From Pseudomonadota bacterium (GTDB lineage: Bacteria; Pseudomonadota; Alphaproteobacteria; Micavibrionales; UBA2020), in assembly GCA_023444705.1 (NCBI GenBank), contig JAEXMB010000104.1, forward strand, positions 1 to 35,402: a stretch of DNA of 35,402 bases. Direction: 5' to 3'. A program made the translations under genes and the position numbers. The first letter of the stretch is position 1, and each line of letters opens with the position of its first letter. Of the stretch, positions 1 through 7,708 are shown piece by piece. Below the pieces are notes generated by a model. It searched no databases. It was not told where the DNA came from and was given only the letters and a program-made list of their open reading frames with translations.

Positions 1-628
1 GGCCAAGGGCGGCAAGGCCGCGCGCCAGCACGTGAGGGTCGTTGCCCTCGATGCCATGGCTATGGGCCAGTTGTTGCGCTTCAAGTTCGTTGACGATCAG
101 ATAGTCGACGTTTTTCAGCACGTCGCGCGGCAGGCTGTGCGCGGGCGAGGCGTTTAAAATCGTGGTGGCGCCGTTCTTACGCGCACGGGCGAGAACGTCA
201 AACGTCGCTTCGGGCGTGACTTCCAGCTGGGTGAGGACGACGTGCTTGTTGTTCAGAACTTCATCCGGCGCCTGATCGGCGGTGACGTCAAGGTTCGCGC
301 CGGGCGCGACCATAACGAAATTGCCGCCCTTGCTGTCGACCGCGATGGTCGCACAGCCCGTCGGGCGCTCGGACACGCCGATACCCGCGGTCCAGACACT
401 CTGGCTTTTAAGATTGTTGATGCAGCGGCGGCCAAAGCTGTCGTCACCGACCTTGCCGACCATTGCGACCTTGCCGCCCGCGCGCGCGGCGGCAACGGCC
501 TGATTGGCACCCTTGCCGCCGGTGCGGCTGAGGTAGTCGGTGGCGCACAGCACGGTCTCCCCCAGTTTGGGGAAGTGGGTGACGGGCATCACCAGATCAA
601 CGTTCATGGAGCCGAAAACAACAATCAT
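1..628 (-). CDS. rbsK: Ribokinase, PfkB family (3' end beyond window)
   Basis: Reading the minus strand from the ATG at 628 gives an open frame of 209 codons that runs off the left edge, so only the N-terminal two thirds are visible. The protein starts with the ribokinase signature FGSMNVDLV (residues 5-13) and carries GGKGANQA (37-44), the first PfkB motif, which contacts the ribose. Later stretches (LNASPAH, IVNELEA) also match ribokinase. The family phosphorylates D-ribose to ribose 5-phosphate with ATP in the cytosol. The catalytic GAGD region is outside the window. It is divergent from hemA, and no ribose transporter is visible here. A related PfkB sugar or nucleoside kinase remains possible. 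Confidence 0.88.
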   Translation of the reverse strand, partial: MIVVFGSMNVDLVMPVTHFPKLGETVLCATDYLSRTGGKGANQAVAAARAGGKVAMVGKVGDDSFGRRCINNLKSQSVWTAGIGVSERPTGCATIAVDSKGGNFVMVAPGANLDVTADQAPDEVLNNKHVVLTQLEVTPEATFDVLARARKNGATTILNASPAHSLPRDVLKNVDYLIVNELEAQQLAHSHGIEGNDPHVLARGLAALG

Positions 629-706
629 GACATCAAGACTAAGCCGCTTTGCAGCGCGCGGTCCAGTGCATTCTGGCCTTGGCGGGCTTGCCGCAAAAAA
701 CACGCC

Positions 707-732
707 AATATGGTAATTGAGCGGACCATATT
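707..732. promoter_or_regulatory. Inverted repeat between rbsK and hemA (candidate operator)
   Basis: AATATGGT (707-714) and ACCATATT (725-732) are perfect 8-bp inverted arms separated by 10 bp. They lie in the divergent intergenic space, 68 bp before the hemA start. The size suits a dimeric regulator site, but it does not match the Fnr, Irr or Fur consensus, so the binding protein is unknown. Confidence 0.35.
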
Positions 733-799
733 CCGGTAATGGCAATTGCATCGCGCGCACCCGCGGGTGTACAACAGGGCATCATCAAAGGATACGGCC

Positions 800-2113
800 A
801 TGCCCAAAACCGCAACGTCCCCCCTCAGCTTCGCCCCCGTCGCCGCACCGGCACAGGCGCCGTCATCGGCCGCCGCCACCGCGCGCAGCTTTTACGACAG
901 CTTTTTCGACCTGCGACTGCAGGAGTTGCACCGCGAAGGCCGCTACCGCGTCTTCGCCAATCTCGAGCGTCAGGTCGGCACCTTCCCCAAGGCCGTGATG
1001 CGCATGGCCGACGGCGTTGAAAAAGAAGTCACGCTGTGGTGTTCCAACGACTATCTTGGCATGGGCCACCATCCGGTGGTGATCGACGCCATGTGCGACG
1101 CCGCGCAAAAACACGGTGCCGGTGCGGGCGGTACGCGCAATATTTCGGGCACCACGCATCTGCACGTCGCGCTTGAAAACTCCCTCGCCGACCTGCATGG
1201 CAAGGAAGCGGCGCTGTTGTTCACCTCGGGCTATATCTCAAACGAGGCGACGCTGTCGACGATTGCAAAGGTCCTGCCCGATTGCGTGATTTTCTCCGAC
1301 GAGAAAAACCACGCCAGCATGATCGCGGGTATCCGCGCGTCAGGTGCGGAAAAATATATCTTCCGCCACAACGACCTCGAACATCTGGAAGAACTGCTGC
1401 AAAGCGTGGCGCGTTGCCGACCGAAAATCATCGCGTTTGAATCTGTCTATTCGATGGACGGCGACATCAGCCCCATCGCGGCGATTGCCGATCTGGCGGA
1501 AAAATACGGTGCCTTGACCTATCTTGACGAAGTGCATGCGGTTGGCATGTATGGCCCCCGCGGTGCGGGCGTGGCCGAGCGCGACGGCGTGATGGAGCGT
1601 ATCGACATCATCGAAGGTACGCTTGGCAAGGCATACGGCGTGATGGGCGGCTATGTCGCCAGCCGCCGCGGCGTCATCGACGTCATCCGCTCCTATGCGT
1701 CGGGTTTTATTTTCACCACCGCCCTGCCGCCCGTGCTGCTGGCAGGCGCGCTGGCCAGCATCGAGCATCTCAAGACCTCGCAAGCGGAAAGAACGCGCCA
1801 TCAGGAACGCGCGCAACGTCTGAAATCAATGTTGCGCGATGCCGGGCTGCCGGTCATGCCCTCGGTCAGTCATATCGTGCCCGTCATGGTGGGCGAGGCG
1901 AAACTATGCAAGGCGGCATCGGATATGCTGCTGGCCGACCACAATATCTACGTCCAGCCGATCAACTATCCGACCGTGGCGCGCGGTGCGGAGCGCCTGC
2001 GTTTGACCGCAACGCCGCAGCACAGCGACGAAGACCTTGAACATCTGGTGTCGGCGTTGCTGGATGTGTGGTCAAAGCTCGGGCTTGCGCGGCAAAAGCC
2101 GGCTGTCGCCTGA
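800..2113 (+). CDS. hemA: 5-aminolevulinate synthase
   Basis: PLP enzyme that condenses glycine and succinyl-CoA to 5-aminolevulinate, the first step of the C4 (Shemin) heme pathway typical of Alphaproteobacteria. The 437-residue product shows the alpha-oxoamine synthase core: WCSNDYLGMG (80-89), GAGAGGTRNISGT (106-118), DEVHAVGMYGPRGAG (243-257) and the PLP lysine K277 in EGTLGKAYG. I chose the ATG at 800 because AAAGGA ends 6 bp before it; an upstream in-frame codon at 746 has no such site. About 30 Ala/Pro-rich residues precede the usual ALAS start, making it slightly long. Its 3' end overlaps the convergent secreted-protein gene by 42 bp. Confidence 0.96.
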   Translation: MPKTATSPLSFAPVAAPAQAPSSAAATARSFYDSFFDLRLQELHREGRYRVFANLERQVGTFPKAVMRMADGVEKEVTLWCSNDYLGMGHHPVVIDAMCDAAQKHGAGAGGTRNISGTTHLHVALENSLADLHGKEAALLFTSGYISNEATLSTIAKVLPDCVIFSDEKNHASMIAGIRASGAEKYIFRHNDLEHLEELLQSVARCRPKIIAFESVYSMDGDISPIAAIADLAEKYGALTYLDEVHAVGMYGPRGAGVAERDGVMERIDIIEGTLGKAYGVMGGYVASRRGVIDVIRSYASGFIFTTALPPVLLAGALASIEHLKTSQAERTRHQERAQRLKSMLRDAGLPVMPSVSHIVPVMVGEAKLCKAASDMLLADHNIYVQPINYPTVARGAERLRLTATPQHSDEDLEHLVSALLDVWSKLGLARQKPAVA

Positions 2114-2611
2114 CGTCTTCATTTCGCGCAGTTTTTTAATCTCGTCGACCGCGCGGTCGTCGCTGGCCTCAATCGTGCCGCCGCACAGCCCGCCCGTATC
2201 AAGCGTGCCGGTTTTGAAATCGTAGAGCGACCAGCGTTCATAGGTCGATGCCAGCCGCTTGTAGGCATAGACCAGATAGGTTTTGCCTTCCTCGAACGGA
2301 TAGCCCGCACAGGTCACGCGCGTCAGGCTGGTGTGCAGCACCTGCTGTTTGGCGCTGGCATCCTTGAACCCTTCCTCGACGTCAAAGGTGACGATCACCG
2401 GCGGGTCCTTGCGGCCGGGCTGGATCATGGTTTCGACCGTTTCAATGCTGCGTACCGTGCCAAGGAAAATACGCTCGACCTGCAGGGCGCGCGTTTCAAG
2501 ATCGGGCGGCAGGCAGGTGCAGGCCACGCGCGGCGGCTTTTCGGCCAGCGCGGCGGCGGGCAGGGACAGCACGCAGGCGGCGGCAAGGGCAAGGCAAAGA
2601 AGTAATCGCAT
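2072..2611 (-). CDS. Secreted TIMP/NTR-like cysteine protein
   Basis: The 179-residue product begins with a clear signal peptide (MRLLLCLALAAACVLSLPAAALA), so it should be exported. The mature protein opens with a C-T-C cluster, followed by a segment predicting an OB-like fold (IFLGTV, VIVTFDVEEGFK) and further cysteines (VTCAGYPFEEGKTYLVYAY, GGLCGG). This layout resembles bacterial proteins with similarity to tissue inhibitor of metalloproteinase/NTR domains, a family of mostly unknown function in bacteria. I chose the ATG at 2611; an in-frame TTG at 2617 is possible. AGGATC lies just upstream. The 3' end overlaps hemA convergently. No target can be named from sequence. Confidence 0.75.
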   Translation of the reverse strand: MRLLLCLALAAACVLSLPAAALAEKPPRVACTCLPPDLETRALQVERIFLGTVRSIETVETMIQPGRKDPPVIVTFDVEEGFKDASAKQQVLHTSLTRVTCAGYPFEEGKTYLVYAYKRLASTYERWSLYDFKTGTLDTGGLCGGTIEASDDRAVDEIKKLREMKTSGDSRLLPRKPEL

Positions 2612-2660
2612 CGGCAATGATCCTGTCGTCTGTGACGGCTTGGGTCGCGCACAGCCGCCG

Positions 2661-2690
2661 TTGGACAGCGGCGCGCAACACCGCTATGAT
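2661..2690 (+). promoter_or_regulatory. Sigma70-like promoter of ribF
   Basis: TTGGAC (2661-2666) and TATGAT (2685-2690) are separated by 18 bp. Transcription would start near 2697, two bases before the ribF ATG, and no Shine-Dalgarno is visible, so the message may be leaderless. Confidence 0.5.
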
Positions 2691-2698
2691 AGCACAGC

Positions 2699-3661
2699 AT
2701 GACAGACCTGCCCAGCACGCCGCACATATACAGTCCCGCCGATCTTTCGCCCGACAGCGGCTGCACGCTGGTGATCGGCAATTTCGACGGCGTGCATCGC
2801 GGCCATCAGGCCCTGCTGGCGCATGCGCGTGCCGTGCGTCCCGGCCATCGCGTGGTGGTGCTGACGTTCGAGCCGCATCCGCGCGAATATTTTGCGCAAA
2901 GCCGCAACCAGCCGGCACCCGCCTTTCGCCTGACGCTGGCGCAGCAGAAGGAAAAACTGCTGCTGGCCTATGGTGCCGACAGGGTGGTGGCGCTGGGTTT
3001 TGATGCGGCACTGAGCCAGCTAAGCGCGCAGGATTTTATCAGACAAGTAATCGTGGATGGTCTTGGTGCCGCGCATGTCTGCGTGGGTGATGATTTCGCC
3101 TTTGGTGCCGCGCGCGGCGGCAGCGTCGATACCCTGCGCCACGAAGGCACCCTCTATGGTTTTGGCGTCAGTGCGCTGGCGCCTGTCTGCGATCAAAGCG
3201 GCGGGGTGCTGTCATCAAGCCGCGCGCGGGGCGCCATCGCGGCGGGTGATTTCGCGGCGGCACAGGCGGTGCTTGGCCATGCGTGGTGCGTCAGCGCGCC
3301 GGTGATCAAGGGCGATCAGCGCGGGCGCACGCTTGGCTACCCCACCGCCAATCAGGCATTGTCGCGCCTGCAACTGCCGCCATATGGCATTTATGCGGTG
3401 CGCGCGCGCATCGCGGGCGAGGATATCTGGCGCGACGGCGTGGCCAATCTTGGCATCCGTCCGATGTTCGAAGTTGCCGCACCTTTGCTCGAGACGTTTA
3501 TCTTTGATTTCTCGCGCAAGATTTATGGCAATATACTTGAAGTGCAACCCGTTGATTTTATTCGTGGCGAGGCCAGGTTCGACAGCCTTGATGCGCTGAT
3601 GGCGCAAATGAAACAGGATTGTCTTGCCGCGCGTGCTGTGCTTGAATCCCGCTCTCTGTAA
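2699..3661 (+). CDS. ribF: Bifunctional riboflavin kinase/FAD synthetase
   Basis: Converts riboflavin to FMN and then FAD in the cytosol. The 320-residue length is usual. The N-terminal adenylyltransferase half has GNFDGVHRGHQ (27-37), the nucleotidyltransferase HxxH motif, plus LTFEPHPREYF and the LSSSRARGAI stretch. The C-terminal flavokinase half has the GxxxGxxxGYPTAN motif (GDQRGRTLGYPTAN) and GIYAV. It is followed after 23 bp by lspA, the ribF-lspA neighbourhood often seen in proteobacteria, although ileS is absent here. No FMN riboswitch fits in the 87-bp upstream gap. Confidence 0.96.
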   Translation: MTDLPSTPHIYSPADLSPDSGCTLVIGNFDGVHRGHQALLAHARAVRPGHRVVVLTFEPHPREYFAQSRNQPAPAFRLTLAQQKEKLLLAYGADRVVALGFDAALSQLSAQDFIRQVIVDGLGAAHVCVGDDFAFGAARGGSVDTLRHEGTLYGFGVSALAPVCDQSGGVLSSSRARGAIAAGDFAAAQAVLGHAWCVSAPVIKGDQRGRTLGYPTANQALSRLQLPPYGIYAVRARIAGEDIWRDGVANLGIRPMFEVAAPLLETFIFDFSRKIYGNILEVQPVDFIRGEARFDSLDALMAQMKQDCLAARAVLESRSL

Positions 3662-3684
3662 ATAATACGGCGATACCCGATCCG

Positions 3685-4305
3685 ATGACCACATCCGACC
3701 TTGCCCCTGTTTCTTCTGCCGCACCCACCAGCCTGCGCCGCTTGCTGACGCCGGTGCTGGCGATCCTGGGGCTGATTGCGGCGGACCAGTTGAGCAAATG
3801 GTGGGTGTTCGAGGTGCTGTTGCGCGTCAAGGGCGAGCCGCGCGGCCTGTGCGACTGGCTGCTGACCGCGCGCCACTGGAGCGTCTATGGCGAGCCGTCG
3901 GAATTTGCCGAGCGGCTGTTGCTGCCCTTTGCCAATCTTGTCATGGTGTGGAACCGCGGCGTCAGTTTCGGGCTTTTTTCTGGAACCGGGGGGCAAAACC
4001 CCTATATTCTTGTCGGCGTGGCGGCGGTGATCACCGTTGTGCTGCTGGCGTGGCTGTTGCGTGCGCGCACACGCCTGATCCGCGCGGCACTGGTGCTGAT
4101 CATCGCAGGCGCGGTCGCCAATGTTTATGACCGCCTGCGCTTTGGTGCTGTGGCCGACTTTATGGACCTGCATGTCGCGGGATACCACTGGCCGGCCTTC
4201 AACATCGCCGACAGCGCGATCGTGATCGGCGCGCTGTTGCTGGTGCTTGATGCGCTGAACCTCGGCGCGCGGGCCGCAAGCACGTCGCCGCAACAAAACG
4301 GATAA
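3685..4305 (+). CDS. lspA: Lipoprotein signal peptidase II
   Basis: Inner-membrane aspartyl protease that cleaves diacylglyceryl-modified prolipoproteins before the lipobox cysteine. The catalytic aspartates are visible: D149 in NVYDR and D176 in FNIAD. WNRGVSFGLF (89-98) is the conserved NxGxxFG motif. Four membrane segments are apparent (about 24-44, 105-127, 133-150, 172-192). At 206 residues it is longer than the usual 160-170, because of an N-terminal extension and an insert at about 48-80 before the WNRG motif. Its stop overlaps the next start in TAATG, coupling it to a lipoprotein gene, a plausible substrate. Confidence 0.96.
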   Translation: MTTSDLAPVSSAAPTSLRRLLTPVLAILGLIAADQLSKWWVFEVLLRVKGEPRGLCDWLLTARHWSVYGEPSEFAERLLLPFANLVMVWNRGVSFGLFSGTGGQNPYILVGVAAVITVVLLAWLLRARTRLIRAALVLIIAGAVANVYDRLRFGAVADFMDLHVAGYHWPAFNIADSAIVIGALLLVLDALNLGARAASTSPQQNG

Positions 4306-4886
4306 TGCCGAAAAGGACGATGACTCCGATGACCAAGAACATTTCGCTACGCTGTACCGCACTTCTCCTTGCCGCCCTGACGCTGTCGGGCTGCCAGAGC
4401 GTGAAGCAGGAACTCGGCGTGGGCCGCAACTCGCCCGATGAATTTACCGTGGTCAAGCGCGCGCCGTTGACGCTGCCGCCCGACTACAGCCTGCGCGTGC
4501 CCTCCACGGGCGCGGCGCCGCCTGCCGCCATTGCGTCCAACCAGGCCAAGACCATCGTGCTGGGCACGACCGAAGCCCCCGTCGCGTCGGGCAGTGCCGA
4601 AGAACAGTTGCTGGCCAAGATGGGCGCGCAAAATGCCCGTGCGGACATCCGTGACGTCATCAGCGAGGAAAACGGCGTTATCGCCATCGACAACCAGAAA
4701 GCCATCGACAAGCTGATGTTCTGGAGCGACAAGGAGCCGGGCGACGAAAGCCTGCCGGTGTCGAAAATCGATTCCAAGAAAGAGGCCGAGCGCCTGAAGA
4801 AAGCGCAAGAGTCTGGTGCCCCGATCAACAGCGGCGATGTGCCGGTGATCGAGCCCAAGAAAAGCACGATCGACAAAATCTTCTAA
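4305..4886 (+). CDS. DUF3035-family lipoprotein (BamF-like)
   Basis: The 193-residue product has a lipoprotein signal with lipobox LSGC, predicting a mature cysteine just after residue 29, and acidic +2-type retention residues are absent, which favours the outer membrane. The next segment, PDEFTVVKRAPLTLPPDYSLRVP, is the hallmark of DUF3035, a family I recall being linked to BamF, an alphaproteobacterial outer-membrane assembly subunit with a BamC-like N-terminal motif. The rest is charged and probably disordered. The ATG at 4305 overlaps the lspA stop; an internal ATG at 4329 gives a tidier signal peptide and lies downstream of AAAAGGA. It converges on miaA with a 4-bp overlap. Confidence 0.82.
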   Translation: MPKRTMTPMTKNISLRCTALLLAALTLSGCQSVKQELGVGRNSPDEFTVVKRAPLTLPPDYSLRVPSTGAAPPAAIASNQAKTIVLGTTEAPVASGSAEEQLLAKMGAQNARADIRDVISEENGVIAIDNQKAIDKLMFWSDKEPGDESLPVSKIDSKKEAERLKKAQESGAPINSGDVPVIEPKKSTIDKIF

Positions 4887-5824
4887 TTCTGTTTTCCAAG
4901 CCACGCATCCAGCACGGGCAGGATATCGCCATCCTGCGCGCTGGTCATGCGTGTGTTCGGCGCGATCTGGTTCCTGAACCATGTCGACTGGCGCTTGGCG
5001 TATTGGCGGGTGTCGACCAGCATGGCTTCAAGTGCCTGTTCGCGCGTGCAGCGTCCGTCGATGAAATCCGCCAGCGGGTGATAACCGCAGGCATGCGTGA
5101 GGGGTGCGTCGGGCGCAACCTCGCCGCGCTCTATGCGGTGCTTGAAGGCAGCGACCTCGTCCTCCATCCCTGCCTCCTGCATGTACGCGATGCGCAAGGC
5201 GGCGTTGCGGTGCAGGTCTTCGCGCGGCGGATCGATGACGATGGTGAAAAAGCGCAGGTCTTTCGGCGCGCCTGATTTCGGCTGTGCCTGCCAGTATGAC
5301 AGCGGCTGTCCGGTGGCAAGAAAAACCTCGTAAGAGCGCATCAGGCGTTGCGGGTTGTCGGTGTCGATATGCATGGCCCCCGCAGGGTCGACGCGCCTGA
5401 TTTCATCGGCAAGAGCGCCAATGCCGTGCATATCAAAAAATGCCTGCGCCTGCGCGCGGAACTGCGCGTCGATGGGCGGGATCGGGCTCAGCCCCTCAAG
5501 CAGAGCGTTGAGGTAAAACCCCGTACCGCCCGCAATAACAGGCAGGCGGCTTTGCGCCTGGCTGCGTGCGATCGCATCGATGGCGGCAGCCCGCCAGCGC
5601 ATGGCGTCATAGCGGTCGTCGGCAGCGGCAAAGGCGTAGAGGTCGTGTGGCGCCTGCGCCAGATCGTCTGCTGACGGCTGCGCTGTCAGAATGCCAAGGT
5701 CGCGGTAGATTTGCAGCGAATCCGCATTGATGACGGTGCCGTCAAAGCGCCGCGCAAGCGCAACGGCCAGCGACGATTTGCCGCTGGCCGTAGGTCCGCC
5801 GACGATGACGACGGGAAGCGCCAT
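4883..5824 (-). CDS. miaA: tRNA dimethylallyltransferase
   Basis: Transfers a dimethylallyl group to the N6 of A37 in tRNAs that read U-starting codons. The 313-residue protein starts with the P-loop GGPTASGKSS (9-18), followed by NADSLQIYRDLGILTAQPS and the MiaA-specific GGTGFYLNALLEGL; a C-terminal LVDTRQYAKRQSTWFRN segment binds tRNA. The start codon at 5824 touches the stop of degP, so it is translated from the same message. The order hflK-hflC-degP-miaA seen here is a reshuffled version of the enterobacterial miaA-hfq-hflX-hflK-hflC neighbourhood. Confidence 0.96.
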   Translation of the reverse strand: MALPVVIVGGPTASGKSSLAVALARRFDGTVINADSLQIYRDLGILTAQPSADDLAQAPHDLYAFAAADDRYDAMRWRAAAIDAIARSQAQSRLPVIAGGTGFYLNALLEGLSPIPPIDAQFRAQAQAFFDMHGIGALADEIRRVDPAGAMHIDTDNPQRLMRSYEVFLATGQPLSYWQAQPKSGAPKDLRFFTIVIDPPREDLHRNAALRIAYMQEAGMEDEVAAFKHRIERGEVAPDAPLTHACGYHPLADFIDGRCTREQALEAMLVDTRQYAKRQSTWFRNQIAPNTRMTSAQDGDILPVLDAWLGKQN

Positions 5825-7377
5825 TATTTTTTGAGCTTGAGGGCGACGAAGCGTCGGTCGTCCTTGCGCGCGATAAAGACCAGCAGCGAACCGCGGCCCT
5901 TGGCGCTGGCAGCGTCGACGGCGGTCTTCAGCTCCTCGGGGTTGGCGACGGGTTGCTGGTTGGCTTCGATGATCACATCGCCTGCCTGCAGGCCTTTTTC
6001 AGCCGCCGCACCCTTGGGCTCGACCGCTTGCACCACGACACCGTTGACGCTCTTGGCGATGCCGTGCTGCAGGCGCAGCGCGTCGGTCAGCCCTGCAACG
6101 CTCAGGCCCAGCGCGTCGATTTTCGTACCGGCCGCAGGCGCGGGCTTGCCGTCTTTGGTTTCGGCTTTGACGGGGCCGGACAGGCCCTTTTTCTCGGCCA
6201 CTTCAAGCTGGCCCAATGCGACGGTGACGTCGCGCGCCGCACCATCGCGCCACAGGGTGACTTTGACGGTTTTGCCGACTTCGGCCTCGGCGACCAGACG
6301 CGGCAGTGTGCGGCTGTTGGTGACTTCGTGGCCTTCAAAGGCGGTGATGATGTCGCCTGCCTTCACGCCGGCTGTCGCGGCGGGGCTTGCGTCAACGACG
6401 CTTGAAATCAAGGCGCCATGCGCTTTGCCAAGGCCAAGGCTCTCGGCGATGTCGGGGGTGACGTCCTGAATGCGCACGCCCAGCCAGCCGCGGCGCGTCT
6501 CGCCGTACTTGACCAGTTGCGCCACCACGCTTTTGGCGATGTTGGAAGGCACGGCAAAGCCGATGCCAACCGACCCGCCCGTGGGCGAGAAGATGGCGGT
6601 GTTCACGCCGATGACCTCGCCGCGCATGTTGAACATCGGCCCACCCGAGTTGCCGCGGTTGATCGACGCATCGGTCTGGATGAAATCGTCATACGGCCCC
6701 GCGTTGATGTCGCGCTGGCGCGCAGAGACGATGCCCGCCGTGACCGTGCCGCCAAGGCCGAAGGGGTTGCCGATGGCGATGATCCACGAGCCGACGTTGG
6801 CATTGTCGCTGTCGCCCCATTGTGCTGCGGCCAGCTTGCCCTGCGGCTTGATCTGCAGGACGGCGATGTCGGTTTTCTCGTCGGTGCCGATCAGCGTGGC
6901 GTCGAGCGTGGTGTCGTCATGCAAGACCACCTTGATCTCGTCGGCGTCCTTGATGACGTGGTTGTTGGTGACGATGTAACCCTTGTCGGCGTCGATGACA
7001 AAGCCCGAGCCGAGGGATGACACGTTGCGCTCCTGCTCGCCCTGCGGCTGGGCGTTTTGATAGCGCTCGTAGAAATCCTTGAAGAAATCCTCAAACGGCG
7101 ATCCGGGCGGCAGTTGCGGCATGTCGGGCAGGGCGGGCAGGCCCTCGACGCTGTCGGCCTTCAGGCGCGTGGTGGTCGCAACGTTGACGACGGTCGGCAG
7201 CAGGCGCTTGGACAGTGCCTCGAACCCTTCGGGCGCGCCGGGCACGGGCACCACAGGTGCGGCGGCGACGGCGGCGGGTGCCACATCGGCGGGCACGGGG
7301 GTCGGGTCTTGTGCCGCGGCGGGTGCGCTGGCGAGGGTGAGCATCAGCAACAAAGAGGGCAGGGTGCGCATCGTCAT
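5824..7377 (-). CDS. degP: Periplasmic serine protease/chaperone, HtrA/DegP family
   Basis: 517-residue Do-family protease that degrades or refolds damaged envelope proteins. A signal peptide (cleavage near residue 22, AAAQ) is followed by an Ala/Pro-rich linker. The trypsin-like domain shows the full triad: H140 (TNNHV), D170 (KTDIA) and S244 (GNSGG). Two PDZ domains follow (about 285-375 and 415-505). I prefer the ATG at 7377 to the TTG at 7383 because AGGAGA lies 9 bases upstream. That AGGAG is paired in a leader hairpin (separate entry). It follows the DUF2065 gene by 115 bp and overlaps miaA by one base. Confidence 0.96.
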   Translation of the reverse strand: MTMRTLPSLLLMLTLASAPAAAQDPTPVPADVAPAAVAAAPVVPVPGAPEGFEALSKRLLPTVVNVATTTRLKADSVEGLPALPDMPQLPPGSPFEDFFKDFYERYQNAQPQGEQERNVSSLGSGFVIDADKGYIVTNNHVIKDADEIKVVLHDDTTLDATLIGTDEKTDIAVLQIKPQGKLAAAQWGDSDNANVGSWIIAIGNPFGLGGTVTAGIVSARQRDINAGPYDDFIQTDASINRGNSGGPMFNMRGEVIGVNTAIFSPTGGSVGIGFAVPSNIAKSVVAQLVKYGETRRGWLGVRIQDVTPDIAESLGLGKAHGALISSVVDASPAATAGVKAGDIITAFEGHEVTNSRTLPRLVAEAEVGKTVKVTLWRDGAARDVTVALGQLEVAEKKGLSGPVKAETKDGKPAPAAGTKIDALGLSVAGLTDALRLQHGIAKSVNGVVVQAVEPKGAAAEKGLQAGDVIIEANQQPVANPEELKTAVDAASAKGRGSLLVFIARKDDRRFVALKLKK

Positions 7378-7384
7378 GGACAAA

Positions 7385-7415
7385 AGTCTCCTGAGAGTTC
7401 GGATATCAGGAGTCT
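7385..7415 (-). promoter_or_regulatory. Hairpin sequestering the degP ribosome binding site
   Basis: In the degP message CUCCUGA (7412-7406) can pair perfectly with UCAGGAG (7394-7388) across an 11-nt loop. The stem extends past one A-A mismatch by two more pairs. The 3' arm is the Shine-Dalgarno AGGAG itself, so initiation would require melting. This is seen directly in the sequence; regulation by heat or stress is inferred. Confidence 0.45.
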
Positions 7416-7492
7416 AACATATCACTCCGCCGCGCACGGGCAAGCGGGGGACAGGCATAAATGCGCCCCAAACCGCTGATTTGAAAGTTTTC

Positions 7493-7684
7493 TTAATTTG
7501 TCAAAACAGCGATGACTAGAAAGCCCAGCACGGCAGAGGTGACGCCGAGCATCCTGACCTGTGATTCCGGCAATTGGCTGAGTTGCGCCATCAGGCGCTG
7601 CATGCCGCGCGGCGCCAGGCTGTACATCGCGCCTTCGATCAGCAGCATCAGGCCAAGACCGATGAGGATGAGCGAGGGCGTCAT
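7493..7684 (-). CDS. DUF2065 (YjeT-like) small membrane protein
   Basis: 63-residue protein with two membrane segments: SLILIGLGLMLLIEGAMYSL near the N-terminus and MLGVTSAVLGFLVIAVLT at the C-terminus, joined by a loop with APRGMQRLMAQLSQLP. This is the layout of DUF2065, a family routinely found beside hflK-hflC. Its function is unknown, though the neighbourhood suggests a part in HflKC membrane assemblies. I chose the ATG at 7684, 8 bases after AGAAGG; the TTG at 7690 is too close to it. It follows hflC by 24 bp, in the same operon. Confidence 0.85.
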   Translation of the reverse strand: MTPSLILIGLGLMLLIEGAMYSLAPRGMQRLMAQLSQLPESQVRMLGVTSAVLGFLVIAVLTN

Positions 7685-7708
7685 GTGCAATACCTTCTGC
7701 GCGCGGTC

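Noticed and set aside
2612..2698. FMN riboswitch ahead of ribF
   Set aside because: Only 87 bp are available, shared with a divergent gene, and the promoter places transcription start at the ATG.
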